64,000 nt of DNA from Sphingomonas sp. 7/4-4 (GTDB lineage: Bacteria > Pseudomonadota > Alphaproteobacteria > Sphingomonadales > Sphingomonadaceae): assembly GCF_027941955.1 (NCBI RefSeq), contig NZ_CP115960.1:1922001-1986000 (forward strand), in the 5' to 3' direction. The notes under the pieces were generated by a model. It did not search any database. It saw only the letters and a program-made list of their open reading frames with translations, and was not told the origin of the DNA. Positions 1 through 10,048 of this stretch are shown one piece after another; the stretch's first letter is position 1, and the number at the start of each line of letters is the position of its first letter. The position numbers were made by a program, and so were the translations under genes.

Positions 1-70
1 CGCCGGCGCGAAGCTGGCGACGCAGGACGGCATCTATCCCCCTGGCGCGCGCTGCCCTCACCACCCGTGA
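1..70 (+). CDS. 3' end of an upstream gene, probably eCIS baseplate component (partial)
   Basis: An open frame enters from the left edge (codons counted from base 2) and ends at the TGA at 68-70, overlapping the GTG start of the next gene as GTGA. The tight overlap suggests the same operon as the contractile injection genes that follow. Only about 22 residues are visible, ending in a His-His-Pro tail, so the function cannot be read. A baseplate protein is a guess from gene order alone. Confidence 0.45.
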   Translation, partial: AGAKLATQDGIYPPGARCPHHP

Positions 71-1680
71 CGATCGCCGATTTCCGGCGCCTGCTGCTCG
101 ATCGCGTCGACGGACTGGCCAATGTCTGGCTGACACCGCGGCGCGGCGGCGCCGATGTGGACGGGCTCTACGACATCCGCCTCCACGCCAGGCTGCCGTT
201 GCCGGGCGTGCATCCGGAGCCGCACCCCCACTATCGCGATCTGGTCGCCCGGGCGCGGCGCGTCTTCCGGCGCAACCGGCCGCTCTGCGAGGATATCGGT
301 TCGATCCGCGTGCTTCGGCCACTGCGGACGACCGTGAGCGCTGACGTGGCGATCGATCGCGGCGTGCGGCCCGAGGCGGTGATGGCCGAAGCATTGTTCC
401 GGCTCGCATTGACCCTGGCGCCCGAGCCGCGACGATCGGGACTGGATCCCGCCGGTCCCCCGATTCCCGATGGCCCGCTGCTGACGAACGGCTTGTTCGC
501 GGCGGGTGAGCTGACCGACAAGCCGGCGAGCATCGATCGCGAAGCGCTGGCCGAGATCCTGCGCGACGTGCCGGGCGTGCTGCGGGTTTCCGATGCGCGA
601 TTATGGGTGGAGGATCACGGGTGGTGCGACGGCACGGTCCAGATCGACACCGACTGCTATTGCAGTCTCGATGCCGGGATCGAAAGCGACGCGCTGCCGC
701 TGGCGCTCAGCCTCGACGGGCGCGCATGTGCGGTCGATCGCGGCGACGTGCTGCGGCGATTGCTGCGGCGCTGGGACGCCCATCGCGCGGATCACCCACT
801 GAAGGCCGCCTACCGGGAAACCTTCATCTTGCCCGAGGGACGCGCCCGCGCGCTCGCCCGCTTTGCGCCGCTGGGGCCGCAACTCCCGCGCGTCTATGGC
901 CTTGCCGGCACCGGCAAGCCGGAGAGCGCCGCGGCGGCGCAGCTTCAGGGCTTTCTCGCCCTCTTCGAGGCAGTGATGCGCGGCATGTGCATCCGGCTGG
1001 ACGAGGTCGCGGCGCTGCTCGGCGGCACGATCCCCGCGGACCTTCCTGCGCAGCACCGGGAGGACCTGCTGGACTTGCTGCTCGCCCTCTACGGCGTGCC
1101 GGCCGACCGCATTCCGATACCGCCGCGCCTCACAGGCTCCCGTCAGGCAGCCACGCTCCATCGCGTCACGATCAAGCAGACTTTGCTCGATCATCGCGCG
1201 ACGCTGGCGAGGCGCCGTGGCCGGGGCTTCGATCCCGATGCGCGCAGCAGGATACGCCGGGAAGCCGGCGCCGCTTTCCAGGCCAATCTCCTTCTCGGAG
1301 GCGGTCCTGGCCGGCACGGCCGCGTCTGCCTGATCGAGCATATGATGCTGCGCCCGCGCACCCGCGCCCGCCGCGAGCTCGAACAAGGCCGCTTCACGTA
1401 CGCCATGGCGGTCAGCGCGGGGATCGCGATGCGCGACGAAGAGCGCCACGATCCCCGCTATCGCGCAGAGATCGAAGCCGCGATCCGCGATGCGCTGCCC
1501 GCGCATATCGCGCTGCACGTCCACTTCCTCGATCCGCCACGATGGCGGCGGCTGCATGATCTCAGTCGCCTTTGGCATGCCGCGCTTGCGCTCGATGAGC
1601 GGCATGCCGCCGATCAGCTCGCCGCCGAGCTCCGCGACCTGCTGGAGCGCTGGTCGCAGCGCGAGCGTGCGCGCGAATGA
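67..1680 (+). CDS. uncharacterised eCIS-associated protein (537 aa)
   Basis: A 537-residue protein without signal peptide or obvious membrane segment. It starts at GTG 67, overlapping the stop of the gene before it, and ends with an ATGA overlap with the AAA+ ATPase, so it is translationally coupled within the contractile injection operon. I recognise no enzyme motif. A short block near residues 424-431 (IEHMMLRP) resembles a conserved stretch I associate with uncharacterised proteins encoded beside eCIS baseplate genes, and the middle of the protein is Arg-rich and helical. Position between an upstream gene and the ATPase suggests a structural or assembly role in the baseplate region. That is inference from context; the protein could also be an assembly factor. 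Confidence 0.6.
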   Translation: MTIADFRRLLLDRVDGLANVWLTPRRGGADVDGLYDIRLHARLPLPGVHPEPHPHYRDLVARARRVFRRNRPLCEDIGSIRVLRPLRTTVSADVAIDRGVRPEAVMAEALFRLALTLAPEPRRSGLDPAGPPIPDGPLLTNGLFAAGELTDKPASIDREALAEILRDVPGVLRVSDARLWVEDHGWCDGTVQIDTDCYCSLDAGIESDALPLALSLDGRACAVDRGDVLRRLLRRWDAHRADHPLKAAYRETFILPEGRARALARFAPLGPQLPRVYGLAGTGKPESAAAAQLQGFLALFEAVMRGMCIRLDEVAALLGGTIPADLPAQHREDLLDLLLALYGVPADRIPIPPRLTGSRQAATLHRVTIKQTLLDHRATLARRRGRGFDPDARSRIRREAGAAFQANLLLGGGPGRHGRVCLIEHMMLRPRTRARRELEQGRFTYAMAVSAGIAMRDEERHDPRYRAEIEAAIRDALPAHIALHVHFLDPPRWRRLHDLSRLWHAALALDERHAADQLAAELRDLLERWSQRERARE

Positions 1681-3014
1681 CGACCAACGGCGCGGTGATC
1701 GAGGCCGAGATCGCCTGGTTCCGCGAAACGGTGGACCTGCGCCTCGACCTCCATGCGCGCGAGGCTGACGGCGATCTGCTCGCCAGCGTTCCGGTCCCCG
1801 AACTGGACGATCTGCCTGTGCCCTATGCCGACGGCGTGCGCGAAGCCGGTCTCGCACCTGCGGAACGGCTCGTTCTGATGCTCGCGCTGCTGCCGCACCT
1901 CCGCCCGCAGGCGCTCGACCACTTCCTGATCCAGAACGATGCGAGCAAACGCCGCTTTACCGAATTCGGCGGAGCGGAAGGCGGCACGCAGCACGGATTT
2001 CGCCCGACCCGCGAGACCGCTTTGTTCCTTCTGGCTGGCGAGAATATGGATCAGCGGTTCGCCGCGATGCAGCTGTTCGCGCCCGAGGCGCCGCTCCAGG
2101 CGCGACGGATCCTCGAGACGTCGGAAGAGATCGGCGAGGCCGGTCCCTGGGCGCCGCTGACCGTCAGTCAACGCTGGATCGCCCGGCTGACCACGGGCAC
2201 CGCCGCCGCGCCACGCTTCGGCCCGCTTTTCCCGGCGCAATTGCTCGAGACGCCTTATGCGCTGAAGGATGTCGTCGTCGGGCAGGCCGTGCGCGAGGAG
2301 CTCGACGACCTGCTCGCCTGGGTCCGCAACGAGAAATTGCTGATGGAGGATTGGGGACTGCGGAAGCACCTCAAGCCCGGCTATCGCGCGCTGTTCCACG
2401 GCCCTCCCGGCACGGGAAAGACGATGACCGCGGCGGTATTGGGCAAGGAGCTGGGGCTGCCGGTCTACCGCGTCGATCTCTCGCGCGTCGTCAGCAAATG
2501 GGTGGGCGAGACCGAGAAGAATCTCGGCGCTTTGTTCGATCAGGCGGCGGACGGCGACATGCTGCTCTTCTTCGACGAGGCCGACGCGCTGTTCGGCAGG
2601 CGCGGCGACACGCAGAGCGCGAACGATCGCCACGCCAACCAGCAGATCGCCTATCTGCTCCAGCGCATCGAGGATTGCCCCGGCGTCGTGATCCTCGCGA
2701 GCAACCTCAAGGCCAATATCGATGCGGCGTTCGCGCGGCGCTTTCAGGCCATGGTCTATTTCCCGATGCCCGATACCGCGGCCCGGCTGCGGCTCTGGCA
2801 GATGGCCTTCACCGATCCGCGCGCGAAGCTCGCCGCGGGCGTGTCGCTGGAGGGTCTCGCGCGGCGCTACGAATTGAGCGGCGGCGAGATGATCAACGTC
2901 CTGCGCCGGCTGAGCGTGCACGCTTTGATCGACGACTCCGGCTATGTTCCCGAGACGCGCATAGCCGAGGCGATCGCACGCGAGCTCACGAGCAGCGGAC
3001 GGATGGCCGGCTAG
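1677..3014 (+). CDS. AAA+ ATPase of contractile injection system (Afp15/Pvc15-like)
   Basis: 445 residues. The C-terminal half is a classical AAA+ module: Walker A GPPGTGKT at about residues 242-249, Walker B LLFFDEAD at about 295-302, a sensor-1 region with ILASN followed by an arginine-rich FARRF motif near residues 340-360, and a C-terminal lid. The N-terminal 200 residues are an unrelated helical domain, as in the ATPases encoded in Afp/PVC-type loci, where the protein is thought to act in particle assembly or disassembly. The start overlaps the previous stop (ATGA), and the tape-measure gene follows after 4 bases. AAA+ identity is certain; the eCIS assignment rests on the tape-measure neighbour and this gene order. 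Confidence 0.88.
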   Translation: MTTNGAVIEAEIAWFRETVDLRLDLHAREADGDLLASVPVPELDDLPVPYADGVREAGLAPAERLVLMLALLPHLRPQALDHFLIQNDASKRRFTEFGGAEGGTQHGFRPTRETALFLLAGENMDQRFAAMQLFAPEAPLQARRILETSEEIGEAGPWAPLTVSQRWIARLTTGTAAAPRFGPLFPAQLLETPYALKDVVVGQAVREELDDLLAWVRNEKLLMEDWGLRKHLKPGYRALFHGPPGTGKTMTAAVLGKELGLPVYRVDLSRVVSKWVGETEKNLGALFDQAADGDMLLFFDEADALFGRRGDTQSANDRHANQQIAYLLQRIEDCPGVVILASNLKANIDAAFARRFQAMVYFPMPDTAARLRLWQMAFTDPRAKLAAGVSLEGLARRYELSGGEMINVLRRLSVHALIDDSGYVPETRIAEAIARELTSSGRMAG

Positions 3015-3018
3015 GCCG

Positions 3019-6000
3019 ATGCGGCGCGTGCGGCTCGATCATCTGGTCGAAGAGCAATTGCTGACCATCCACGTCGAACGTGATCTGGCGCAGCCCGCGC
3101 TGCTGAATCGCATCGGCGAGATCAACCGGCAGCGCTTTGTGCGGGTAATCGAACAGGTCCTCGACGAATTCGACACGCCCGGTGAGCGCGTCCGCATCGC
3201 CGCGGTGCAGATCGCGCTGGGCAGCTTCGCGCCCGACGATCTCCATCGCGCCGAAGCAAGGCTGCGCGAACGCCTGCGTGCGGCGCTGGCGGTCGCGCTA
3301 CGCCAAGAGACGGCCGGTACTGCAGCGCGCGAGCGCGAAAGCCGGACGCTGGTCGCGGCCTTCGAACATTATCTCCTCCACGGCACTTGGCCGATCGGAA
3401 ACGCCATCGCGTTCGACACCTCGCCGGCGGATCTGCTCGGGCAATTGATCGCCGAGGATCCGCTGGCGCTGGTCGCGATGCTGCGACGGCGGGGAACGAG
3501 CGACGCACTGCTCCGGCGGCTGGTCCAGCAGATGCCCGAGGGGCTACTCGCGGCCTTGCTGCACCGGCTGGAGCCGGTGCACGCAGCCTATGTCCTCGCC
3601 TATCTGGGTGAGGTTCGCGAGCGCCATGCAGCGGAGCGCCTGATCCCGGCTAGCCCCGCGCAACTCGCCGAGATGCTCTGGACGATCGTGCTGCGCGATG
3701 CGCTGCAGGAATCGGGGCTGCAGGCGAACCGCAAGGCATTCCTGCTGCGCCTGCTCCGGCAATTGGCGCGAAGCGGCGGCACGACCCTCGCGGCATTGAT
3801 CGCCCAGTTGCGCCGGGGACTGCCGCGAATGCTGGCGCGAAGGCGGGCGCCGGGATCGCTGGTGGCAGTGCTGGGCGAATTGATCGCCGACGAGCCGGGC
3901 CTGCTCGCAGGTACGTTCGGCATTTCGGAGCTGGCGGCGTTGCTCGGCAGACACACGCTCTCCGCGCGCGAGCGACGCGAGGCGGGGCGGTTGGTGGAGC
4001 TTGCGGATCCGCGGCAACTGCGCTGGCTGCTGCGACGACTGGCCGGCGAGGACCCGGCCAGGCTCGCTTCGGCGATCGAGGGCGTGCTGCCGCTCGGCCA
4101 TGCGCTCGGCGCGATCTGGAGCATCGAAGTGGCGGGCCTGCCCGCGGCTATCGAGGCACTGGCCGAAGGCCGTGCGGAACGCGCCGCTTTGCTCGCGCTC
4201 GCGGCGCGCTCGGCCGAGCGGTCCGAAACCGCGGCCCGGCTGGCAACGGCATTGATCGCCCGGATGCGCAACTCGGCAGCCGACCAGATCAGCCTTCCCG
4301 CTGCGAAGAACATGCCGGCGCAACGCGGCGAGCGACCGGGGGCGTTGGCCCGCCTGCTCGCGGCATTTGCGGAGGCAGCGGAGCACCCGTCTCCCTCCGA
4401 CCTCGCCCACATCCGCGAAATGCTGGCCGTCGCGATGGCGACCGATCCGCTGGCGGCGCGGCAAATGCTGCGCAACTTCGCAGCGGCAGACCCGCAGCGA
4501 TTGTGCCTGCTGCTCGACAGACCCGACGCGCCCGAGGTGATCGGCCAATTGCTGGCGCCGCATCTGCACGCGACGCTCGCAGCTCTGGCACGTGCCGCGC
4601 ATTGCTCGCCGGCGGAATGGCGCGCGCTGTTCGATGTTGCGGCGGGGACTGCCGACAGCGACTTGCCCGAGATGCTGCTGGCCGAAGCGCTGGAAGCGCT
4701 CGCCCGGACCCGACGCATGCCCGCGACAACGCTGCGCGCCCGGTTGGCGGCGGAAGCGTCCGGCATGGGAATTGCCGAACGGGAGATGCTGGCCCCGCTC
4801 TGGGCGACATCCACCCGCTCGACGCAGCGACTTGCCGCGCTCGAGCAATTCGCATTCTTCTGGTCCGGCAAGAATGGGCTCGCACCCGGTGAAGCTGCGG
4901 CGATGCTCGCCCGGTTATTGCCGCACCTCTCGGGCCTGGCGCCGGGCATGCTGCGCGCGCGGTTGGCCGACGAAAACCGGCACGAGGCGAGCGCGTCGCT
5001 GCTACGGCTCCGGCCGCTGCCCCGGTCCGCACTGCTGCGGCTCGCGCTCCTTTTATCCGGTGCCAAAGCCGAATTGCACGCGATACCCCCGAAACACTGC
5101 CTTTCGCCGTGGCGACACTCCTCGACCACGGAAATCTAACATCCTTTGCAAACGATGCGCGCGGACCGGTGCAGATCGGCGGAGATCCGAATCGAAACCG
5201 AGCCCCTCCCGCGCGCGAAAATGGCGACCTGCGCCTGGCCGCACTGATCCGCGTCCGCCCCTTCACGGCCTTGCGGTCGATCGCGGAAACCAGAGACGCG
5301 CCCTCACGTCTGATGCCGCTGCTCGCGGATGCGCAAACCCTGCCTTTGCTGTTCGCATCGATGGCGCCAGCGGAGCGCGCCCGCACCGAAGCGCTCGCCC
5401 GGCTGTTGACCGGCCGGACGGGTCGGCTCGCGATCGCGCCGGCCAAATTGGCCAGGGCGCTCGCACGGACCGCCACTATGTGCGACTGGAGGAGCGATGG
5501 AGGACGCGGCTTTGCTGCGGAGTGGCTACGGCAATTGTTCGCGCTGGCGAGCCTCGCCGAGCAAGCGGCGCTGCGCCGCCTGCTCGACCGCCTCCCGGCC
5601 GAAGGGCGGATCGATGAGGCAAAAGTGACGAAACCGGTCGAGGAACAGCTTCCTCAGGACATTGCCGGCAAGGCGCGAACCGTGCTGATGCTTCGGCCCA
5701 ATGCCTCGCTGAGCACACTCCGACGCGCGCTGGAGGACCCGCGCCGGCGCGGGCGATTGGCGCGCGAACTCGGCGAGGCCGAATTGGTCGAATTGCTCCT
5801 GTTGCTCGCACCGACGGCAGGCGCCGGGCTGCTGCACGCCGCCGAGCGGCTGGCGGCTGCGCGGCGGGCGGGAGGAGCGCCGCTTGCCCGCGTCGCGCAA
5901 TGGGAGGGCATCCTCGCCGCAAGCGCCGGCGCGCATCCCATCCCGCGCCTGACCAGCCTGTTTCTCGACGGCGCGGAAGGAGTCCCGCCTCCACCAGCCT

Positions 6001-6661
6001 CGACGCGGGCGCGGATCGAAACGCTGCTTTCGGCAAGTCTCGAAGGCATGCGCGATGCGCCGCTCAAGATCGCCCTCGATCTGCGCGAACGCGACCGCCG
6101 GAATCGCGCCGCCGACGTGCGCCCGGAAAATCCGGACGCGTCGGCGTCGGCGATCCATATCGCCAATGCAGGGCTGGTGCTCGTCTCGGCCTTCCTCCCC
6201 GGCTCTTCCAGTCGCTCGACTATGTCGTGCCGGTCGAGGGCGGCGGGTTGCGCTGGAGCGACGGCGAATGCCGCGCGCGCGCCGTCCATCTGCTGCAATG
6301 GCTCGCCGATACACGCACCGACGCACCGGAGCCGCAACTCGCGCTCAACAAATTATTGTGCGGCATGACGGTCGCCGAACCGGTACCCGCCGAAATGAAG
6401 CTGGACGATCGGGAACTGCAGATGGGCGGCAAGTTGCTAGCGACGATCCTCGCCAATTGGCCCCCGCTTGCCGAAAGCGGAATCACGGCGCTGCGGGAGA
6501 CCTTCTTCCGTCGCGACGGGCGATTGGCCAAAAGCGAGCACGGCTGGAGCCTCGACGTCGAGACGCGCGTGCTCGACATCCTGCTCGACCAGCTTCCCTG
6601 GGGCTTCTCGACGATCCTGCACCCCTGGATGCCCGCACCGTTGACGGTTCAATGGCGATAG
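3019..6661 (+). CDS. contractile injection system tape-measure protein, two frame breaks
   Basis: With two breaks repaired this is one protein of about 1,214 residues. The N-terminus (about residues 8-95) has the family pattern of a short strand, a helix with an FD or LDEF-type stretch, then a charged segment ending in LGSF and an E-rich helix. The C-terminal 160 residues are strongly diagnostic of the CIS tape-measure family: NAGLVL, a LFQSLDYV stretch, AVHLLQWLA, LNKLLCG, ALRETFFRR, VLDILLDQLPWG and a terminal PWM...W. Between them lies a long Ala/Leu/Arg-rich helical region that fits a protein setting tube length. Reading passes from one frame to the next at C5 5086-5090 and again at C4 6197-6200. 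One extra C at each restores the frame and gives a length divisible by three. It is the last gene of the eCIS operon here. Confidence 0.85.
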
Positions 6662-6736
6662 CCGGACCGATCCGCACCTGCGAAACAATCGGCCGTAAAT
6701 CGCGCATTTTCCTTGTCCGCGCGGCGATTTCTTGGC

Positions 6737-6751
6737 ATTAGTCTGACTAAT
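6737..6751. promoter_or_regulatory. palindromic operator upstream of arabonate dehydratase
   Basis: ATTAGTCTGACTAAT is a perfect palindrome except for its central base, with core GTC-T-GAC. A further half site, ATTAGTC, follows at 6759-6765. It ends 34 bases before the dehydratase ATG, where a repressor would block transcription. FadR-subfamily GntR regulators typically bind GT-N3-AC type palindromes, and such a regulator is encoded at 18025-18813. Matching cores occur at 15010-15016 and 15180-15186. Confidence 0.7.
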
Positions 6752-6785
6752 CAGGGCATTAGTCCCAGGGGCTCACATCACCAAC

Positions 6786-8591
6786 ATGACTCAAGATTCC
6801 AGCATAGATTCGCGCAAGCTTCGTTCCCGCGCATGGTTCGACGATCCCTCGAACGCCGACATGACCGCGCTCTATCTCGAGCGTTACATGAACTTCGGGA
6901 TCAGCCTCGACGAGCTCCAGTCGGGCAGGCCGATCATCGGCATCGCACAGACCGGCAGCGACCTCTCTCCCTGCAACCGCCACCATATCGTCCTTGCCGA
7001 ACGCATCCGCGAAGGCATTCGCGAGGCGGGCGGCATCGCCATCGAATTCCCCGTCCATCCGATCCAGGAGACCGGCAAGCGCCCCACCGCGGGGCTCGAT
7101 CGCAACCTCGCCTATCTCGGGCTGGTCGAGACGCTCTACGGCTACCCGATCGACGGCGTGGTGTTGACCACCGGCTGCGACAAGACCACCCCGGCCTGCC
7201 TGATGGCCGCGGCGACGGTGAACATCCCCGCGATCTCGCTGTCGGTCGGCCCGATGCTCAACGGCTGGCACAAGGGCGAACGCACCGGCTCCGGCACGAT
7301 CGTGTGGAAAGCACGCGAGCTGCTCGCGGCGGGCGAGATCGATTATCAGGGCTTCATCAAACTGGTCGCGACCTCGGCGCCGTCGACCGGCTTCTGCAAC
7401 ACGATGGGCACGGCATCGACGATGAACAGCCTCGCCGAGGCGCTGGGCATGTCGCTGCCCGGCTCGGCGGCGATCCCCGCACCTTATCGCGACCGGCAGG
7501 AATCAGCCTATCGCACCGGCCTCCAGATCATCGAGATGGTCGCGGCCGACCGCAAGCCAAGCGACGTGCTGACGCGCGAGGCGTTCCTCAACGCGATCCG
7601 GGTCAATTCGGCGATCGGCGGATCGACCAACGCGCCGATCCACTTGAACGCGATCGCCCGCCATATCGGCGTCGAACTCAGCCTCGACGACTGGCAGGCG
7701 CATGGCCGCGACGTGCCACTGCTGGTCAATCTCCAGCCGGCGGGCGAATATCTCGGCGAGGATTATTACCGCGCCGGCGGCGTCCCCGCGGTAGTCGCCG
7801 AGCTGATGCGTCAAGGGCTGATCTTCGAGGACGCACTGACCGTCAACGGCCGCAGTATCGGCGACAATTGCCGCGACGCGGTGATCGAGGACGAGAAGGT
7901 CATCCGCCGCTTCGATGCGCCGCTCAAGGAGGCCGCCGGCTTCTCGGTGCTGCGCGGCAATCTGTTCGACAGCGCGATCATGAAACTCTCGGTGATCTCG
8001 CCCGAATTCCGCGAACGCTATCTCTCCGATCCCGCCGATCCCGATGCGTTCGAGGGCCCGGTCGTAGTGTTCGACGGGCCCGAGGATTACCACGCCCGCA
8101 TCGACGATCCCGCGCTCGGGATCGACGAACGCACGCTGCTGATCATGCGCGGCGCAGGACCGATCGGTTATCCGGGCGCCGCCGAGGTGGTCAACATGCG
8201 TCCACCCGTGCAACTGATCCAAAAGGGTATCCACGCGCTCCCCTGCATCGGCGACGGCCGCCAGTCTGGCACCAGCGGGAGCCCCTCGATCCTCAACGCC
8301 TCGCCCGAGGCGGCGGTGGGCGGCGGGCTCGCCTTGCTCCAGACCGGTGACCGGGTGCGGATCGACTTGCGCAAGGGCACTGCGAACATGCTGGTGTCCG
8401 ACACCGAGCTGGCGCAGCGGCGGGAAGCCCTGGAGGCTGCGGGCGGGTTCAAATATCCGGCGAGCCAGACGCCCTGGCAGGAAATCCAGCGCGCGATCAA
8501 CGGCCAGGCCGAGACCGGCGCGGTGCTCGAGCCCGCAGTGAAGTACCAGCGGCTGGCCCAGACCTTCGGCGTCCCGCGGCACAATCATTGA
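6786..8591 (+). CDS. IlvD/Edd-family sugar-acid dehydratase, probable L-arabonate dehydratase
   Basis: 601 residues, uninterrupted, of the dihydroxy-acid dehydratase family, which uses an Fe-S cluster to dehydrate 2,3-dihydroxy acids. Family motifs are visible: SDLSPCN near residue 60, a second cluster cysteine in [11 protein letters not shown] near residue 130, [10 protein letters not shown] near 205, [20 protein letters not shown] sequence near 270-285, and a C-terminal [20 protein letters not shown] block. The lineage resembles sugar-acid dehydratases (arabonate, xylonate) more than biosynthetic IlvD. It shares an operator-like palindrome with the arabinan hydrolase operon and the AraD1-type gene, so conversion of L-arabonate to 2-keto-3-deoxy-L-arabonate is the best inference. 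Xylonate or another pentonate remains possible. Confidence 0.85.
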   Translation: MTQDSSIDSRKLRSRAWFDDPSNADMTALYLERYMNFGISLDELQSGRPIIGIAQTGSDLSPCNRHHIVLAERIREGIREAGGIAIEFPVHPIQETGKRPTAGLDRNLAYLGLVETLYGYPIDGVVLTTGCDKTTPACLMAAATVNIPAISLSVGPMLNGWHKGERTGSGTIVWKARELLAAGEIDYQGFIKLVATSAPSTGFCNTMGTASTMNSLAEALGMSLPGSAAIPAPYRDRQESAYRTGLQIIEMVAADRKPSDVLTREAFLNAIRVNSAIGGSTNAPIHLNAIARHIGVELSLDDWQAHGRDVPLLVNLQPAGEYLGEDYYRAGGVPAVVAELMRQGLIFEDALTVNGRSIGDNCRDAVIEDEKVIRRFDAPLKEAAGFSVLRGNLFDSAIMKLSVISPEFRERYLSDPADPDAFEGPVVVFDGPEDYHARIDDPALGIDERTLLIMRGAGPIGYPGAAEVVNMRPPVQLIQKGIHALPCIGDGRQSGTSGSPSILNASPEAAVGGGLALLQTGDRVRIDLRKGTANMLVSDTELAQRREALEAAGGFKYPASQTPWQEIQRAINGQAETGAVLEPAVKYQRLAQTFGVPRHNH

Positions 8592-8621
8592 GGCCAGACC
8601 GGGCGACGGGAAATACTCGCA

Positions 8622-8705
8622 CCCCGGCGAAGGCCGGGGCCCAGAGGAATCCGGCGAGTTGGCTCCTCCAACGTCATTGCAACTGGGCGCCGGCCTTCGC
8701 CGGGG
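8622..8705. repeat. long inverted repeat between convergent genes
   Basis: Two 23-base arms (8622-8644 and 8683-8705) are reverse complements with a single mismatch, around a 38-base loop. The element lies between the 3' ends of the dehydratase (+) and the GH27 gene (-), leaving about 30 and 12 bases. It could fold on either strand and act as a bidirectional transcript end. The arm core, CCCCGGCGAAGGCCGGGG, is the style of short intergenic repeat common in sphingomonads. Confidence 0.7.
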
Positions 8706-8717
8706 GACAGGTGGACA

Positions 8718-10048
8718 CTAGCGCAGCCGATACAGCCCCGAACCGTGTGGCGGCAGGGTAGCCGCGAAACGGCCCGTTTTCTTGCCCAGGTCCTTGCGCT
8801 CCCACAGATCGCGCACTCGGACGGCCGAGGTGATGCCAAGCCAGCGGAAGTCGACGCCGATCTCCCGTTCCTTGTCTGTCATATTGAACAGAGCGAGGTA
8901 GCGATCGGCACTATTCGCGTGTCGCGCCGTCCACACGCGCATCCCGTCCTCGACGAAATGCGGCTGGTTGTCCGTGCTGGCCTGATTGACCGCGATCACT
9001 TCCGGATTGGTGAGAAGCGCTAACGTCGGCGCGTCGAGGTGACGCAGGTCGCCGCCCATGATCAAAGGCGAGCGCGCGATCGACCACAGGGTCATGACCG
9101 TGCGCTGCTCGGCCGGGGTGAACTTGGTGTCCCGCTTGCCAAGCGCAAGGCGGCCGAGCGGGAGCATGTCGGCGTCGGGCCAGCCGCCGGATTGGCGGTG
9201 CGGGTTCCAATTTTCGAGCCGCGTAAACTGCGCCTCGAGCATGGACCATTCGTCCCAGAAATCATCGCTGATCCGCCACATCTGCGCATAACGACGAACG
9301 TGGTCGGCGCGCGGCACCGGAGTCTCGCCCGGTGAAAGGCTGAGGATGATGGGCCGGCGGGTCGCGACGATCGCCTTGTGCGCCGCTTCTATCTCCGGTG
9401 CGTGGGCGTCGTACGGGCGGCTCATATCGTCCATCTTGACGAAGTCGACGCCCCAGGAGGCGTAGAGGGCGAAGACACTGTCGTAATAAGCCTGGGCGCC
9501 GGGTTTGCGCATGTCGACGCCGTACATGTCCGGGTTCCACGGGCATATGCTGCTCGTGTCCGCGATATCCTGCGCCCGGTAGCGCGTGCCGAAGATCGGC
9601 AGGTTCTGCTTCACCGCCAGCCGGGGATGCCGCGCATCAGATGGATGCCGAACTTGAGGTCGAGCCTGTGCATCTCCACCGCGAGCGGCGCGAAGCCCTT
9701 GCCGCCGGCGCTTGAGGGGAAGCGGTTGGGCGCGGGTAGTAGCCGGCCGTAGCCGTCCATCACCGGTTCGGGATTGGAGTTATAGGTGTAGCTGCTGGCC
9801 TCCGGCTCGTACCACTGAATGTCGATGGTGAAGATGTCGTATCCGAAGGGCAGCAGCTTCTCGGCCATAATCCGCCCGGTCTCGAGCGCCTGTTCCTCGT
9901 TGATCGTCGTCGCGAAGCTGTTCCAGCTGTTCCACCCCATCGGCGGCGTAGGAGCGAGCGCGCGGAAATTGCGCTGGCCCCGCGCCTGCGCGGCGACCGG
10001 CACCGCGGCGAACAGGCCGAGTGTGGCGCGACGGCTCAGCCGGCTCAC
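8718..10048 (-). CDS. GH27-family glycosidase (alpha-galactosidase or beta-L-arabinopyranosidase), one frame break
   Basis: About 443 residues once one base is restored. The N-terminus LSRRATLGLF followed by an Ala-rich stretch looks like a Tat or Sec signal, so export is likely. Family motifs in order: PPMGWNSWNS near residue 35, the nucleophile block DFVKMDDM, RPIILSLSPG, the acid/base block RISDDFWDEW, and RSPLIMGGDL, with a C-terminal beta-sandwich. The frame breaks at G4 9623-9626: adding one G joins GIHLMRGIP to the following AVKQNLPIFG. It starts at GTG and overlaps the GH127 stop by four bases (GTGA), last in a four-gene operon. GH27 includes both alpha-galactosidases and beta-L-arabinopyranosidases; the arabinan context makes the latter attractive, but the sequence does not decide. 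Confidence 0.83.
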
